DNA of 64,000 bases from Nymphaea colorata (lineage: Eukaryota; Streptophyta; Magnoliopsida; Nymphaeales; Nymphaeaceae). A model generated the notes under the pieces. The model searched no databases, was not told the DNA's origin, and saw only the letters and a program-made list of their open reading frames with translations. Shown one piece after another: positions 24,201 through 37,953 of the stretch (position 1 is the stretch's first letter; the number at the start of each line of letters is the position of its first letter). The stretch spans positions 24,534,412 through 24,598,411 of the forward strand of contig NC_045139.1 of assembly GCF_008831285.2 (NCBI RefSeq). Direction: 5' to 3'. The translations under genes were made by a program, and so were the position numbers.

Positions 24201-27200
24201 AGCTACAGGTTTGATGTTTGGTTGCTATTCCAACACAGTGCTCACAGCTTCTAAATAAAGCCAGAAAAATTACAACATAGGCAGCCTTCGTCCTACTATT
24301 TACCCAAAAAAGAAATTAGTGGTTGCTCTTGCCCGAAAGAAGCATAGCTGAATAGTGACCTATCAGCTATTTTTAACCTCTTCCTGCCATACTCACTTGA
24401 TGATGCTAGCTTTGTAAAGTTCTCAACAATGTTATCATAATCATTTTTAAATTTTTTTATTTCAATTTTTTTATATGTTTTACCATTTATTTAAAAGAAT
24501 GAATGTTTTAATATTTTTAGCCAATTCACAACCAGTTCAGCCAAATTACTGATATCAGCTGTTTCACCAAATAGGCATCTCAGCTGACTTGGTTCAAAAA
24601 CAGATTGTCATAGCATTGGTTCTCAAAGATGCGAGACCAGCACCACATCCTCAATAAGTATTCTTTTTTTCAGTACTTGCTTCATATGGTTTCTAGATAA
24701 ATATAAATTTATGTGAAAATATAATCTGAAGTTTCTTGATTCAAGACAGAAAGCAATTTTACCAAGCATTTTCAAGGCGAACTTGATAACCAACCAAAGA
24801 ATCATTTGAACCAGGTAAGGGCTCACATAGTTCAGTTGAAACCCTTTCGGCAACAGATATTGCCTGCACAAAGACAATGGGTGATTAGTTCAAATTTAAA
24901 CACATCCAATCTATTCAAATAAACAATGCACCCATAAGGATCAAATTTACTAATATCCAACCAGTGATAGTTCACCAAGATGCATAATGTGTAATAATTG
25001 TGACTACCATATATACTCTCATAACATTATATTTATATACTTTTCCATTCATATACTTTCACTGACGTACCACAATATATGTGTGTGTGTGTATGTGTAT
25101 ATATGTATGTATGTTAAGTTTTATCTCAATATTGCCTTACTCATTTTTATTTACATTAGTTTTTTTTTTATTGAGTTAGTGCAAGGAAATGTTTTACTAA
25201 CAGAAGAGAAGATGGGTATGTCAATCAAAATCACCAACGCATGGAAGGCAACCACAATATAAACCAAACAAGAAAAAAGAAGAAAAAAAGCAATACAGTA
25301 AACAAAAATAAGTGAATTATAAGGCAGTTCTCAAGATACATACGGCTATTCTCCTCGGTTGAGTGCAAATAATATTACAAGATCCACCAGTGCCTGATTC
25401 AATCATCTCTTCCAATATAAATTGCGGTATCTGTGGAGCTATGTAATCAGAAGACAATATTTGATGATGCAGCAAAAGGAGATATGGATTTTCAAAAGTA
25501 ATAACGAACAAAAAGAAGTTTAAAACTGGTGAAATTCTGAATTCTTGATGGAGAAGCAGGCAACTTTGCCTTAATTTCAGATTCAAAAATTAGTATGACC
25601 TTTCCAAGAAGGGTTAAGGCCCATATGCCTTTTGAGTCAAACAAATCTTCATTAGGTTTCATACAATTTTTTATTCATAAGTTAAACAAACCAGAAATTG
25701 GGGTAACCAATTCACACAAAATCATTACTAGGACTAAAGGCCAGAAACTTTGCCACTTGCACTCATACTCACCATCTGTATCAATGCTGTGAAACTAAAA
25801 TATAGAATACTGAATCACCTGAGTTGTTTTCCCACAGCCTGTCTCACCACAGACAACAACAACATCATTCTCATTCAACAAATGTAGGAAACGACCTCTC
25901 AGCTCAGCTATAGGAAGTGAAGCTCTAGACTCCAGCATTTTCTGCAAAAGAGAATGCAATTTATAGAGAGGCCAGCATAGATACACAGTCGAGAGTAAAT
26001 AGATACAATGCCTATGGAGAATAACACCAACATTAAGAAATCGTGAACAGAAATGAAACACCATTTGTTAACCTGCCATAGAATCGGCAAATAAACAGAG
26101 GACTGGAGTAAATAGAGAAGAAAATCAACACAAATCATAGAGTATAAAAATGAATCCCAAAACAAACGACAATTCAACAAGACCAGTAGCTATTTATTAG
26201 TTTGACTGATATTTTCCCCTTAGAAATAAGCACATGGAAATAATATAAAAGGTTTTCACAGAATATTTCAGCTTATTTTCCAAACCAAAAATTAAACTGA
26301 TCATGCCCAGTAGAATACAAGTTTTCACAAACCCAAAGGAAAAGTTGCAAAAGAAAAAAAAAATCTTTAGATTGGAGAGAAAAATATGATTTATCAAAGA
26401 AAAAAACTGAAGATACATCAAAATGGTTAAATATGAAGAAGAAATAACTACCTGATATTTGAAATCTTTTCTTTTCTTCTCAAACCTGTTCTTCAGTAGA
26501 CTGCTATATATTTGTCTATTTGGATTTCCCTCTGCATGAAAAGATGCAGGACAAAGAAGTAATCAGTATGAGAAGACACAATTGTTCGCCATCTCCATCT
26601 CTCTCTCAAAAAAAGTATTCATTAGTTGATTGAATACACGGTAACATCATAGTATGGTTTTTCATGCTTAATTTCCTAATCATATGTTATATTCTTTGTT
26701 AGTCAATAGCCAGAGAACATCATTACTTTCGCTTTCCACTTTTCATGCTTTAATTTTGTAACCATACGTCATATTTGTCTGGTAGCCAGAGAAAAATCAT
26801 TATTTTTGCTTCTCACTCACCTCCCAGTAACACCTTAAGTTCACTTTAATTTGCTTCCATTTCAACTGCTTGATTCCCTGTTTATTTCCAGTTTGTTCTC
26901 CATTTTCTGATGCAAACTTTTAAGGGTTTTGCTTCCAGCTCTTATGTTCACAACTGATAAATCAAGTTCTTCAATACTTCCACATAATTAAGAGAAAACA
27001 GTCCCATGAAGGTAAAAGAACACAATCAAGCTTCAGTGATTAGCTAAATCACAACAAATGTGCTCACGGAACACATAACACTGTTATAAGGGAGGGGTGG
27101 TCAGCAGGGGGGCCTGCTCCCTGCTCTCCCCCCCCCCCCCTCTCCTTTTCTCCTCCTCTCAGTTTTTTTTTTTTTGGGGGGGTGGGGGGGGGGGGGAATA

Positions 27201-30200
27201 TATGCTTATAATTTTGAAAATTTTTAATCTGGCCCCTGCAGAAATTCTGAAAGCTATTGTTTGGGCCCTATACAAATTTTGAAAATAATACCCCCAAAAA
27301 TTTGGGGCTCCACCCTTGATAACACAAAACATAATGAAGAACTCATATTATTAGACAAAATACTTGGTCAAATTGATGTTTAAAGTTTTAAACTTTAAAG
27401 ACTCACAAAATCAAATATTTGACTTGTCAACCCCCTACTGGGTGGACCCAATTTTATCTGAAACTCGGAAAGACTCACCCAAAACTCGTCTGTCTCGCCC
27501 AAAACTCGTTTGACTTGCCCAGGATTTGGTGATAGATGTTAACTTGAATTTAATGTTTGTTTTTGTTGAGTAGTTTTTCAATTTTCATTGAAATTATTAA
27601 TATTTTATATGCAATTACGTTGAAGACTGAAATTATAATCTTAGTGGCCCAGTTTCTTGCTATTACATGAGTAAATATAACTTAGTCGTAGATTCTTTGA
27701 TGTTAATTTGATTTTTTTCTGAATTATACAAGTAAAGGTTATGCTGCAACCATTTTATGTTCAAATGAAAGTAATATATCGTTTTTTTTTTCAAAAATCA
27801 ATAGAACCCAAGTCAGAGTTAACCCATCGAGTCATGAACCGGTAAAAGAAGAATGGAATCCTGAGTCACTGGGTTTTAAAACATTGAATTAAATACAAAA
27901 GGAGCAAAGAGGCTCAATATATACAAAAAGGAGGAGGAAACTCGACATCGGACAGTGTCCAATAGCTAGAAAAAGTTATTTACAAAGGTCTTATGTAGAT
28001 CCGAAAGCAGCAAAAGCAAAATACAAGAAAAACTCGAATAAAAATAATTAAAAAAGAAACAATATAATAACAAAAACTATATATACATATATATATAGTA
28101 TCATAATATTTATATAAATTAACAACCACCTCCCCCTTTAAACTTACAATGTCGCCACCAAAAGTTTGCCAAAGAGAACAGAATTTAGAAGCTGCAATAG
28201 CCGCTGTCGAAAAATCTGTCAACTGATTCTGCTAATACATCATATTCTACCCAGATCTTGATCTCTTGTACTCCGTGAGGTTGAAAATTATGACAAATAG
28301 AAAAAGTAAGGATGACCCTTCCCTTACAGCAGATGAAGTTAACAAAGTAATGGACCGTCTAGAGACAAAGTACGCCCAAGTACATGATCAAGGAAGGAGA
28401 CAAACATACAAAAGGGAAAAAGGAAAATTGATGAAATAGAAGTTTGAAAAATCCGATGGACATGCACCTTTCCAATTAGATGATGATGATGGTCTTGTCT
28501 TTATTTCTTCATATAAATAAGCTTTATTATCTTTTGTTTTGACGCTTTATTATCTTTTGTTTTGACAGCTATTGTAATAAATGATTTGAATAACTTTAAA
28601 AGTGAACTTCATTATATTTTGAGTATCAATATCTCTATTTTCTGTTTCTAAATTCTTATTATCTTTTTAGCAGGTTAAACAATGGTCACATTGATTTTTT
28701 CAACAATACATACATTACATTGCTAATATGCTTTCTTGTATATCAGAAATAAGAATGGGTCAACAAGGAAATGATAATGCATGGTTGTACAGAAAGTACA
28801 TGTTGCCAATCGGACCACATGAAGGTGTTCATTATGTGAATCTATAATTCCTAGTGCATTGAGGAAATTCAAGTTGCATGTAGTAGGTCGTCAATATCCT
28901 TTTGGGCAACCTCCTGTGGTAGCATGCCCTTCTCCACCACCTTGAGCATATACACAAATTGCTCTAGATAGCACTGACCAGGTAATTGCAGACTGTAAAG
29001 ATGAAGATGAAGAATCAGCACCTAGAAAGACATTATTGCCACCACTGCCATGAAGAGCACCACCATGATATCATGAATAAAAACTTGGTGAAGCTATGAT
29101 GAACATGTTGAAAATTTATTTTGTTTCTTTTTTCACAATTGATAAGTAATGGATTTGTTTGAGAACTTCGGCATATTTTGGATTCTCCAGTGCCATGAAC
29201 GAATGATCTCAAGAAAACTATTAGCCAAGTTAGTGTTGAATATGATTGTGTTATCTTGATATAAATTGATTGGTGGACTGCTTTTACTAAAAAAAAATTC
29301 AATTTGTTTGATGCATGTAACGTTTAATGTTGTAATTAATTAGTTTCTTTTATTGTTTTCTTGTTCATATGCTTAAAATGCCCATCCTACCTAGGTAGGC
29401 CTAGACTCTCTCAACGGCTAGTGATGCCAACACTTTTAACAACATAAAATTATCACACTAAACAACACCAAAGTCCAGTCAAAGTCAAGTCTGATGTGCA
29501 TAAAATGCATTGACTGCGTTTATCATAGTTGGCAACGGAATTTGATGCACTCAGTGCAGACACGACCCAGGTGCAGCGAGCACCTTAAAGAGTTTGTTTC
29601 ACACAGGCTAGAATTAACAATGATCCATCCACAGAATAAATTTAAATCGAAAGTCAGATAAGATAAGAATACTAAAAAGTATACCATGAGATTTCAGGAT
29701 TTCAGCGTAGGGCTGGGCAGTTGTATGATCAGGCTGACGTAGGGAGGCCTCATCAAATGACAAATCTGCATCAACAGCTGGAGAAGAGGAACTCAAAGCA
29801 ACTTCCCCCAACAATGAATTAACAAAACCATCTCTTCTCTTCTTCTCATCTTCTAGTTTGTTAGATCCTTTCCCTGCAGTTAATTTCAATTAATGTTCTA
29901 AAATAAATAAATCAAAAGGTATAGAAAAACCAGGGACCTTCAGTACATGTTTTGCCCCATTAAGAAATTTCCAACAAAAGGCAAAAGACAGTCTCAACTT
30001 TATTGCACCTTGGAGCCATTGAAGCACGAATGAGGAGTAAGGCTCTGAGAAAAACTGAAAGAATGGAATTTCAGGAAACAAACTGTATAAAGCAAAAGCA
30101 GCCACCGCATTTTGTGCATCCTGTAATGCAGTTTGAACATCGAACACTGAGACGTTAGAAGCTATGCAGAACCAGTAATCATGTACATGCGTCTAACATT

Positions 30201-30372
30201 TAATTCATAGAGCACAGTGATAAGAATAAAGTATAAATGATCCATAAAGACAAGAATCCAAGAACGGGAAGCAAGAAAAAGTAGGAGGTAACCATTGTTA
30301 GAATGTACGTATCCCACCTATACATATACATATATGTATGTACATTACATATATTAGTCATCTAATATATGT

Positions 30373-30420
<48 letters not shown>

Positions 30421-33400
30421 GTTTGGATACTTAGAATTTTTATGTAATTTTTCAGCTTCTTTAAGTCTTTTTCTTTTCAATGTAACTTTGTATCTTTCCC
30501 TTTTTATCCCTGCCTTTTCTGTTTTTAACCAAGGGGAGACTAGTCCCAACAGCTAGATTTCTAGCCGTTGGAACTAGTCCCAACGGCTAGGACTTCTCCT
30601 CTCTTTCGTTCTCTCCCTTATAAATAGTGTACAATCCTCTTGTGTCTTTTTATGGCTTTTTAGCCACCTCTTGTATTATTTGTTGAGATTAATATATGTT
30701 TTATTCTCCTCTAGATTGAGGTCTCTTGGGTATTACTTTGTTATGTTGGTGGAAGCTTCAAGAGTGATCTTCTTGAAGCATTTGTCTTGATTGGCCCTGA
30801 TTTACAACCATAACAGACGGCAATGCTTAGATATGTAACATTTGATGTATCAAACATCACGGAACATTGTTCAAATAGCAGAAGGCAGGCAACCACAACA
30901 GGGCATGGTAAACCATAGCCACAAATATCATTCTCGGGTTTTTATCGGCAAGGGTTTTCTAGGATAGTTATCAGCAAAGTTGTTCTTTTCGGGAAAAACT
31001 CGGAGTTTTTTGAAAAATAAAAAATCAAAATGTTAAGTAAAAATACAATAAATGAAAAAACTAATGTATTGTATTGCATTTAAGAGGTCAAGTTAAATAC
31101 CTAAAACACCCCTTCTTCATCAGCCGGAAGAAGAAAAGTAGATAGATTAATAGATTGATCTCGACTTGGAAGTGCGGATCTTCAACAAGCCAGCTAGCAT
31201 CGAAAAGGAAGAAAAGGTGGACTCATGCATTTAAGACTGGAGAAATACAATACAATACATTAGTGTGTATTTTTCTTCTTAGTAGGAAAAAATAAAAACA
31301 GAAAATGAAAAAAATCGAGAAAAAACGCGATAAAATCGTGTTAAAATCGTGATAAATTCATTTTAATGTTTTTTTCAATGTATCATGATATCTTCGCATT
31401 TTATCATTTTCTTTGTTTTTCTGATTAATATTGTGATATTTTTGAAAATATTGTGATATTTGTGGTTATGTGGTAAACATGCAACACCTAGATTAGCAAG
31501 CCAAAACATCCAGAAGGACTGAAGGATGGGTGTGGCTATGTGGTAAACATGCAACACCTAGATTAGCAAGTCAAAACATCCAGAAGGACTGAAGGAGGGG
31601 TTCCCTCATGATGGACCACACACATGTGTGCATACTACACAATCAAGCAAGCAATACGGTAAATGCAAGAAAAGTGGAAAAGGAAATGGAAATGGAAATG
31701 GAAAAGCATGTGTAGAAAAAATGGAGATAATGATGGATGATGCTTAGTTAAATAAAATGTTTTCCGAGTTTCTTGTTTCCAGTCAAATGTGTCAACTACT
31801 GACTAAAGTATCCATTGTAAAAGCAAGCAAAGACAAGGCCAGGCGTTCACAAAGACTGGAGAAAAGAACTAAAAGTAAGCATATCTAAAAGATGTCTATC
31901 AGCTTTAAGAATTCAAATATGTGAAGGTGCAGTAATAAAAAAAAAATCAATAGAAACACCATCGAATCAACAATGTATGCAGGTCAAAACAAAGAGGTGA
32001 CTGTTTATCTCAAAGTTGCAAACCTAATGAGGACCAAGAGTTCATGCAAGCTGTGAGCACATGGTAAACACTTGACAGGGAAACCAGACTCCGTGATCTA
32101 TGCAAAAAGAAGAACAGCAGATAAAGGACACCATCTTCCTGTTCTATTTGGAATGATAAGAACCCACAGGACTCGGGCAAGAAGGACAAAGGATGTTGCA
32201 GCTATTGCTTAAAGCCAACCGCCTGACATAAGTGCATCACTACCAATTGTGCATGTAGGATGAAGAAAGTTTAGAGAGCACAAGAGAAGCACCAACAGAT
32301 GAGTACCTCAACAGAGTCAAATCCTCTATCTTGGTCAGGGAAATTAAATGTAATTAAACCACCCACTTTCCGATTTTTCCCCCTTCCTGTGGCTTTACGC
32401 AAGACACTCACATTATAACAATACATGTTCTCCTTTGCAGATATTTTACTATACTTAGGTGCTTCCCAACCTATTTTCTGGCATTGCTGATGAAGAAGAG
32501 CTTTGGGTGTCTTTCCAATATCTCCCTGTCAAATGGAAGAACAAACACAAACAAAAAGAAAAAACCAAGATATCAGATGGACAAATAAGGCAAAAGGGTA
32601 GAAAATGGCGATGCAACTATAAAATGAACCAACAACATTACACTTCAAACACTGATATGTACTATATCTAGAGGAGCCATTGTTAGGATTTCATATAATT
32701 TTTGTAGGATGTCATATGTATTTTTTGTTGGGATCTTCAATTTGTACTTTCATTTATATTTCTTATGTTTTGTTTGCATTTTTTATTTTTTTATTTTCAT
32801 TTTTTCTGTATTTTCTTTCCGCAGCTGAAAGCTCCGGCTTGGGACCCCAACAACTAGGTTCCTGTGTCTATAGATAATGATATTTGCCCCTTTGTAAATT
32901 ATGGTTCTTTGAAGCTTTCTTTTGTTCCTTAGTGCACAGTTCATTCAGTTGTGACTGCTTGACTTCGTTGCTATTAAAGAAATAAACATTTTTATCTACA
33001 TTCGGTTGATTGCTTCCATTCGTTGTTGAAGATCATGGTTTGTTGATATAATTCCCAATCTTTATCAATTTGTTTACATGGGATCAGAGATTGGCTCTGT
33101 GCAAATCAGTTTATATACCATTTCCCAAGCTGTGGATATTTTGGGAGAATCCAGTTTTAGTCAGATCAAAGCTGCTTACCAACTGTTTGATGAATTTTCC
33201 ATGGAATTCTGGTGACCTTTCTTCAAAGCAGCTAAAAAGTCATGTTGCTGACATTCGTGGAGAACATTCAAGAGTTGTGGCTGCTGACTATTTTAAAGTT
33301 TCTCTTGCAGCAGTATCCAAGTAAACATCCTAAAAGCTGTGAAGGCATTTGAAGATTCTTTCGTTGGACCATGGCCTTTTAGTATTTATCTTGTGAAGGC

Positions 33401-34827
33401 GTCTTTCATCTTCCCATGACTGGTGTGCTCTCCTCATCCATTTTCTTTGGTTCTTCCCCTTCTCTTAAGATGGAAGATAAGAAATATCTTTCCCTCCAAC
33501 CTTTCCTCAAGCTTTCTTCTACCCATTATGTTACATGGGCTTCGACTATGAAGCATCATATGAAAGAGGCTTTTTGGAGATTTGTTGATGGATCCAAAAG
33601 CATGCCAAAGTTGATTTTTTTGATAGAAAAATGAAAGAATTATAAGGAGAGGAGAAGGAAAAGGCTCTAAGAGAATATGAAAATAAATGGAAAGATTGGA
33701 AAATATGACATCACAAGGTGCTGTCATGGCTGTCAACTAGTGTTAATACATCCATAAGTTGACAAATTGCTAATGTTTAACTTGTACATAAAGCTTAGGA
33801 ATCTCTTAGAGAAATGCTTGCCATGAAAGATTTAGCACACAAATGTTATATGGAAGTCAAGATACAAAAATTCGAACAAGGTGACAAGAAAATCTGGGAA
33901 TATTATGGTGAATTATTTCAACTTTGTGATGAGTTGACCATATTTGAGCATGAAAGGTGTGATACTTATGATATTGTGCTTAGAGAAAAACAATTTCAAG
34001 AAGATAAGTTTTATAAATTTGTTGTGGGCATAAGACTGGAGTTTAATATTGCAGAAACTTCACTTCTTCATAGACTGAGTCTTCCCGCCTTGAATGAAGC
34101 CCTTGCCTAATTGTCATGGAAGAGTATAGACTTCTTCATAGTAAAGAAAAGAGAGATAGTGTGTTACAAGTTTCAAAACCAGGAAATCATATGAGGCCAT
34201 ATCGGCCTCCTCACTTTGGAAAGAACATTGAAGAAACAAACAAGAAAATTATATGCTATCACTTCCATAAGCCAGGACACATAAAACCAAACTGTCCAAA
34301 GTTAAAGAAATATGACAAGAAGGTTTCAATCGCGAGGAGCTACCAAGAAAAAGAACACAATGGATTTGGTGCAGTATCTCTTGCCAAACTTGTGGAAACA
34401 CCTCAACCTTTTCTTAAAGGTAAAGCTCCAATCACCAGCCCAGTGACATCCTTATCACAAGATATATCTACCTGACCTTTAGACTGGGAAGCATCCTTCC
34501 ATGACCCTAAATGAGTCCGATTTAACTAAATGCAAATCAAATTTTTTGTTCCCAGTTTTGTTTTACTGCTGATGAGACTTCTCCTAAAATTAAAAATACT
34601 GAAAATTTAGAATAAGAAAAAAATAAATTGGAAGTTTTCAAAGTTCCAAAAAATTAGATGTATTCCTAGTTAAATCTCAACCTCTTTTTTTATTGGATAC
34701 AAAATCAGCTATCATAGGAAATAAAGGAAGTTCCAAAAATCATGTTTGTTTAGATGTGTAAAGGAAAGGAAAGGAAATCATTTAACTTAGTTTACATAAT
34801 GCCCCTAACACCTTTGATTTTGATTGT

Positions 34828-34867
<40 letters not shown>

Positions 34868-37800
34868 CACTTTATCTCTTTCTCTATTCCTTTGACTGAG
34901 AAAGGCTCTTTATGGGCTAAAACAAGCTCCAAAGGCCAAGTATGGTCATTTTTCTAAAGTTATGATTGATCATAATGTTTGCTATTCTGATATGGCTCTC
35001 TTGGATAAAAACCTTGCTAATGGCATTGTGATTCTTCTTCTCTAGACAGATGACATGATAATCACAGGCAGTGATAAAGATGGTGTTAAAAAGATCAAGA
35101 GACTCTTGAAAGATGACTTTGAAATGTTTGACTTAGGTTTTCTCACATATTTCCTTGGTATAGAAGTCAGGTATAGCCAAAGAGGTTATTTTCTCTCACA
35201 AATCAAATTTGCCGCTGATATAGTTTGTAGGTCAGGAATAACTGATAAGATTATAGAGATGTTTGAAGCTCTTGGTTTGAAGATGAGGATCAATGATGGT
35301 GAACCTCTTGAAAACCCCACACCATATCGTCAATTTGTTAGACCTTTATCGTACTTGACCATCACTAGACCAAACATTGCATATGCTGTTCATGTGGCTA
35401 GCCATTTTCAACATGCACCTAGTACAGTTCATAGGAGAGCAGTCTTGCTAAGTGTTTGATATGTGAAAAGTACCGTAAATGAGCGACTTTCTTGTCCTCT
35501 TCATCTTCTTTAGAATTGATTGACTACATCGGCACTGATTGGGGAGGTGATCCCAATGATTTTGTGTTTCTATGTACATCGCTATTTTCATGGAGAAGCA
35601 AAAACAACAAAAGGTTTTCTTATCATCCACTAAACCGTGTCATGGCCTCAACAACTATGGAGATTGGTTGGTTGAAAAGTTTGCTCATAGACATGTGAAT
35701 TCAACTTAAAGGACCATTCAGATTATGGTACGACAACAAGAGCATCATCTATATTGCCATTTGGGAGTAATGGTACATTTCATGAAAAAACCAAGCACAT
35801 TGAAATGGACTGTCATTTTATGAGAAAAGAATTTGAAGAAGAAGATTGAGATTCCATGTGTTTCATCTGACTTTGAATTAGCAGATATGTTCACCAAAGG
35901 GCTTGAAGCTCTTTTCTCATTCTTTTTGGCAAACTTCAGTTATTACATGTAAGTTCGAGGAGGAGTGTTAGGATTTGATATATTTTTTGTGTATTTCATT
36001 TTTTTTTTGGTTGGGATCTTCATTTGTATTTTTATTCCCATTCCTTATGTTTACTTTGCATCTTTTATTTTTTTATTTTCTATATTTTCTTTCCTCCTTA
36101 GTTGAGATATGCTCTAGAGCTGTTGAGATCCCTAATGTTCTAGCCATTTGGACACAACAGCCACCCATAGGTTCCTCTGTGTATAAATTAGGGCTATTTG
36201 CCCCTTTGTAAATCATGCTTCTTTTGAAGCTTTCTTAAAGCAGTTCTGATACCATTTTTGTTTCTTAGTACACATTGCACAGTTTGTTTTCAGTTGTGAG
36301 TGCTTGACTTTGTCGCTATTGTGAAAAATATAGATTTTTTAATCTTTAGTGAAGTATTTTGTTTCCATGAGGAGTAATTTTATAAATTACTTTTCTTATT
36401 CATGTTTTAAAAAACAAATGATGATTTTGGAAATACAAGGAAAACTTAAGGACCCATTTGTTAGCCTTGAAAAGTTGGGCAGGAGTTTGTTAATGGCTCA
36501 AAAGTTGAGCATCTCTTTATAATTTTTTCAATGCAAAATCTAACTTGCTAACAGTTAAAAGTACTCATGATTTCTCACCCATTTGGCAATTTTAGTAATT
36601 GTTGCCAATTTGTTACCAACAACTACAAGAATAACCTTTGTGTGGCCTTTTCATCTGTTTACCATGGATACACCAAAAAAGGAAGACGTTTTGGGGATTA
36701 AAACATCTATATCTCCTTTTTGTTTCCACATATCCAAGAGAGATACAAGGGATAGCATTGGAGGAAAGTTACTCCAATCAATCTACTAAGATAAAGCACT
36801 TGCATCCAAAAATTCTGAGTCTATAGGTGCGGAATTTTTGAAAAATATTTGCAGTAGTTTTATTTTTAAATGTTGAAGATGATATTGTATTTGGAAGATG
36901 CAATGCAGCTTGCATCACCTGACCAAAAATCTTTACATAAATTATTTGAAATTAAGAGGGTTCTTACACACTAGCCCAAGTATATACTCATGCACATGCT
37001 TACACACTTGCACAAGTATATACTCATGCACATCATAGAAACTTCACCTAACAGATACCTGCATACATTCCCATACAGACATCTTTTATTTGTTTCACTA
37101 GAACCCAGAATATGATGTGGAAGCTTCATATATGTGCAGCAGAAGACTTACCCTCTTTAAAACATCAGCAGTTCGTGTGGACAACTTCCCAGACCTCCAG
37201 TTTGACTCCCTGTTTAGCAGCTCTAGGTCACCAGGTACAAAAATTCCAGATGAAGAAGTATCATCAGAAAATAAAGAACACAGGTCACCATCCTGAGGAT
37301 CCACTTCTACACTAACATCCTTTTCTGAAATTGCAATTTCAGAGCTAACAGCAGCATTCTCCTGATTCTCCATACCACAGACAATTTTTTCATATCCATA
37401 ACTAAAGGAATCCTGTTGTGGTTGAGAAAGGTCTGAAAGAGCTGGATCTTCTAATATTTCTTCTGGCATAGCAACTGTGTGAGGGTCAGGTGCATAGGAA
37501 TTTGATTCCACATTCGAGGTTATTGTATCCTCATTTCTGGCATTAGCTTCATACGATATGCCTAACCAAACAACATGTGAAGCACATCAAGAAGTACGGA
37601 AGAGAAAAAGAGTCAGCTCCTTATAAGCATCAAGAATTCAAGATCAAGGTGAAAGCACAATCGATGTCAATGTTGGTGTATTACATTGTCACAAATATCG
37701 TTCTAGGATGTATATTGGTGAACTTTTTCTCAAGCATTAAACGTCAAATTTATTTTTGTCTGGATATTTTATGAATGCAAGAATTTTTAAAAATTATTGA

Positions 37801-37912
37801 AAATTTGAATTTTACGCTAATTTTCTTCAAAATATTGATAAAAACTCAATATAGTTATTAAAGTCTGAAAAGAAGCCTGCATATATATACATATATATAT
37901 ATATACATATAC

Positions 37913-37953
<41 letters not shown>

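Larger units (their letters stand above)
32681..36367 (+). mobile_element. decayed Ty1/copia element in helicase intron 7
   Basis: The 5' LTR (32,681-33,078, TGTTAGGATT to TTTACA) is followed by a primer-like TGGGATCAGAG, gag and RT remnants, a purine tract (cgaggaggag) and the 3' LTR (35,966-36,367). It is opposite in orientation to the host gene. Coding parts contain stops and deletions. Target duplication is not clear. Confidence 0.85.
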
